64,000 nucleotides of DNA from Phlebopus portentosus. Lineage: Eukaryota; Basidiomycota; Agaricomycetes; Boletales; Boletinellaceae. The notes beneath the pieces were generated by a model. It saw only the letters and a list, made by a program, of their open reading frames with translations, had not been told where the DNA came from and ran no database searches. Positions 61,558 through 64,000 of this stretch are shown here, piece after piece (the first letter of the stretch is position 1; each line of letters opens with the position of its first letter). The position numbers were made by a program, and so were the translations under genes. Where the stretch lies: assembly GCA_037892935.1 (NCBI GenBank), contig JAYXKI010000003.1:806001-870000 (forward strand), in the 5' to 3' direction.

Positions 61558-63154
61558 ATGGATGCAAAACTATCCCAACTTCAAAATGTCGGACAGAAGG
61601 ACAAAGCGCAAGCATACCTTACCCTCCTTACCGAGGCACTTGCACAGTCTGATGGGGCTGCCGTTGCACGGGATGTACACACCATTCTTCAGAATGCGCT
61701 CACCGAAACCCATGTTGGTCAAGTCGTGCAGCGGCAGGTGCTCGGAACTCTCGCAGATCGTTTGGCTGGCGGTCTAATCAAGGATAGTTCCTTGAAGAAG
61801 CAGGTCGTTGAAGACGCAATTGCGATTGCGCAACCCGCTGGTAATGTCGCCGCACAACACTTCGAGGAGCAGGTACGCGCACACGTTCTTATAAAGTCAG
61901 TTTACTGAAAAAATACATTGTCTACTACATGATAGGTGAATAACCTTCGTTTTCAACTAGCGGATTTGCTGGAGGAAGAAGAAGATTGGAGTGGCGCAGC
62001 GCGTGTCCTCATGGGCATCAAACTTGAGTGTGGCGCCTTTGTCTCTCTTTACTAGCGTTCTTTTGCTTAATTCGTATTTAGCTCGGCATTGGACGATGCA
62101 AAACGAAAAGTGTACATCCGGATCATTCGATTACTTCTTGAGGAAGAGGACAGTGTGCAAGCGGAGACGTATTACAACCGTGCTTTATCGCTGATGAACG
62201 CGCCTGGTGTTAGTCAAGAAACGCAATTACACTTCAAGCTCTGTCAAGCAAGAATCAGTGACTATTCGCGCAAGTTCCTTGAGGCAGCGACTCGATATCA
62301 TGAAATCAGTTGGATGGGCATCGTGGATGAAGAGGAACGGAGATTGGCTTTGTTCGTATTCTCTCAAATAACCACATATATGTGGCTATTGATCTAATTT
62401 CATTATCTATCCCTTCCAGATCAGCAGCAGTGACATGCGCTGTTCTCGCTCCTGCAGGACCCAATCGCTCCCGCGTTCTCGCTTCACTGTGTCGAGACGA
62501 ACGCACTGCATCCCTCCCCTCGTACAATATTCTCACTAAGATCTTCCTCGATCGTATACTCCGACCCGCAGAGATAAAAGATTTCGAAGCGACTCTCAAA
62601 CAACATCAGCTTGCAAAAATAGCGGTGTCGTCTAACGACAGGCTTGCCGCGTCCCGAGCGGATGATGCCGACGCGGTGGATGTGGCGGCTGGTGAGACGG
62701 TGTCGACACGCACGGGACCTAGCACCGTCTTGGATCGCGCAGTGCTTGAACATAACCTTTTGGCTTCATCGAAAGTATACAACAATATTACTTTCCGTGG
62801 GTTAGGAGCCTTACTGGATTTGACGCCCGGTGCTGCGGAGACAATGGCGCGACGGATGATTGAGCAAGGTCGATTAAAAGCGTGGATCGACCAGGTGGAA
62901 CGTCTGATTTGGTTCGAAGATAGCAAAGAGGAAGATGACGCACAGGGTAAAGCTGGTGGTCTTGGTGAAGTCGACATGCATACCGAGGATACCGGCGCCC
63001 CATTTACAAAGAAATGGGACAGGCAAATCCGAATGACCGCTGCCAATGTGAGTCTAGCTGTTCCCCCATAAACCAGCTGGACTGACATATTTTGTAGGTC
63101 GAGGCAATTGTACAGCATCTGGCCGACAAGAACCTTGTATCTTTCACTGCATGA
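61558..63154 (+). CDS. CSN4: COP9 signalosome subunit 4 (PCI domain)
   Basis: Exons 61558-61872, 61936-62027, 62082-62351, 62420-63047 and 63098-63154 give 453 residues. Helical repeats come first (EEQVNNLRFQLADLLEEEED, SALDDAKRKVYIRIIRLLLE, EEDSVQAETYYNRA, LHFKLCQARISDYSRKFLEA and ATRYHEISW). A PCI domain then closes with LEHNLLASSKVYNNITFRGL, GALLDLTPGAAETMARRMIE and QGRLKAWIDQVERLIWFED. The end is VEAIVQHLADKNLVSFTA. This order and spacing match CSN4. The COP9 signalosome removes NEDD8 from cullins and is linked to light response and development in filamentous fungi. The start MDAKLSQLQ is chosen because the frame upstream lacks family similarity. Confidence 0.93.
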
Positions 63155-63358
63155 TAGCCTAGACCATTGTTATGTGGCCCTCGTTGTATACTGCTTTGCT
63201 ACCCGCGATCATATTAAATGCACGACTAGCTACATCATATTGAATACGGATTGCATAATTTACAATACTTGGTCCTTGGTGACTGAAGCGAGAAAGCAGA
63301 ACAAAGTCAGTGCAGACAGACACAGTAAGAAACGTATTGAATGGGTAAGTCGGATCTG
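63155..63358. other. Convergent 3' region between CSN4 and the CTK1-type kinase gene
   Basis: This 204-bp AT-rich spacer lies between two stop codons. Nothing else was recognised. Confidence 0.5.
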
Positions 63359-64000
63359 TTAATGGGTTGGTTGGGCGGAGGGGTCCGCAATATTCGAAGG
63401 ATCGACTCTTCGTCGCTTCCTCGCACGTTCACGTTTAGACTCAAATTCATGCCATTCTCCCTCCAGCGACGCGAGCCTGAAAGCAACAAATTTCAGTGAC
63501 TACACGTATGCGCATATGATATATTATGGCATACCCAGCTGGTAGCGTAGGTCGTGGCTCCTCCTGAGTGAAGTACGCAGCTCCGAGAGCCTGATCCGCC
63601 GTTGCGCGTTGCTCAGGATCATATGCCAGAAGACGTTCGGCCAGATCAAGAGCAGCGGGCGAAAGCCATCTGCAGAAACAATTTTATAAGGTCATCACAG
63701 AATGAATCAGTGACAAGAATGATCACCGTTTAAACAGCTCTCGAAATCGATTGCGAAGAGTCTCCCTGGGCTTGACGAGCTCATACCAAGGCATACCTCT
63801 GAGACCAGGCCACTCCTCCGTGCTCGGAGTTCCGAGAATCTTGTAAATGACGTCCAGTTGGTGGATCTCATCATTCCCTTGGAAAACCGGCTTCTTGCAG
63901 AACAACTCGAGCATGATGCAGCTTGCAATTGCTTTCAGCAGTGTTACTACGCAGAACAGAGGTAGGCGACTTACCCCGCACTCCACATGTCCACCTCAGG
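63359..64000 (-). CDS. CTK1: CTD kinase catalytic subunit, CTK1/CDK12 type, C-terminal part
   Basis: The gene runs off the right edge; only the C-terminal exons are seen (minus): 64000-63976, 63921-63727, 63669-63535 and 63476-63359. The visible part starts at subdomain IX (EVDMWSAGCIMLELF), then FQGNDEIHQLDVIYKILGTP, EEWPGLRGMPWY and LAERLLAYDPEQRATADQAL (subdomain XI). The post-kinase tail, with LEGEWHEFESKRERARKRRR, is characteristic of fungal Ctk1 homologues rather than CDK9/Bur1. Ctk1 phosphorylates Ser2 of the RNA polymerase II C-terminal repeat during elongation. Splice phases all agree. Family identity within the CDKs is judged from the tail, so it is good but not certain without the N-terminal half. 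Confidence 0.82.

Overview
This window is nuclear DNA from a filamentous basidiomycete, most likely an Agaricomycete. Genes are dense and both strands are used about equally. Almost every gene is broken by many 47-75 nt GT-AG introns, with two to twenty exons per gene. The proteins have fungal or basidiomycete-type architectures: MDM34, Svp26, LAA2, LCL2, Uds1, a KDM5 of about 1,940 residues, and an ALR1/MNR2-type CorA. I found no prophage, CRISPR array, intact transposon or secondary-metabolite cluster. All identifications come from reading translated exons and recalling family motifs; no database was searched. Exon borders were chosen by GT/GC-AG signals, reading phase and family conservation.

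Layout. 0-20.6 kb: C-terminus of a virilizer-like m6A-writer subunit (+), MDM34 (-), intron-bearing tRNA-Arg(UCU) (+), Uds1 coiled-coil protein (+), KDM5/JARID1 histone demethylase (+), CorA-type Mg2+ channel (-), Svp26/TEX261 (-), homoserine O-acetyltransferase MET2 (-). 21-26 kb: an unrecognised low-complexity protein with three apparent frameshifts (+), then ESCRT-III DID2/CHMP1 (-). 26-38.5 kb: Sac1/5-phosphatase synaptojanin-like protein (+), SF3A3 (-), eIF4A3 (+, with an apparent one-base deletion), a 3.4 kb stretch with no recognisable gene, and SF3B6/p14 (-). 38.8-44.6 kb: OPT oligopeptide transporter (+), LCL2 (-), and a KEN-box/CDK-site protein of unknown function (-). 44.7-64 kb: RNA polymerase I largest subunit RPA190 (-), LAA2 (-), Rrn11-like Pol I factor (+), RIX1 (-), exocyst SEC10 (+), mitochondrial enoyl-CoA hydratase of AUH type (-), COP9 signalosome CSN4 (+), and the C-terminus of a CTK1/CDK12-type kinase (-).

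The genes are essentially housekeeping. Two loose thematic groups stand out. One is splicing/EJC: SF3A3 and eIF4A3 share a 189 bp divergent promoter, with SF3B6 nearby. The other is ribosome biogenesis: RPA190, an Rrn11-like factor and RIX1 lie within 11 kb. The most informative observations concern gene structure. Several introns require a GC donor. Very small exons occur, including a 10-nt exon in the phosphatase gene and three exons of 14-21 nt that carry the catalytic NADFDGD motif of RPA190. Five places carry an apparent one-base homopolymer-length error, one of them in the essential eIF4A3 gene. I did not find convincing evidence of a new multi-gene system. The best candidates for unknown biology are the two unrecognised proteins and the 3.4 kb unassigned stretch.
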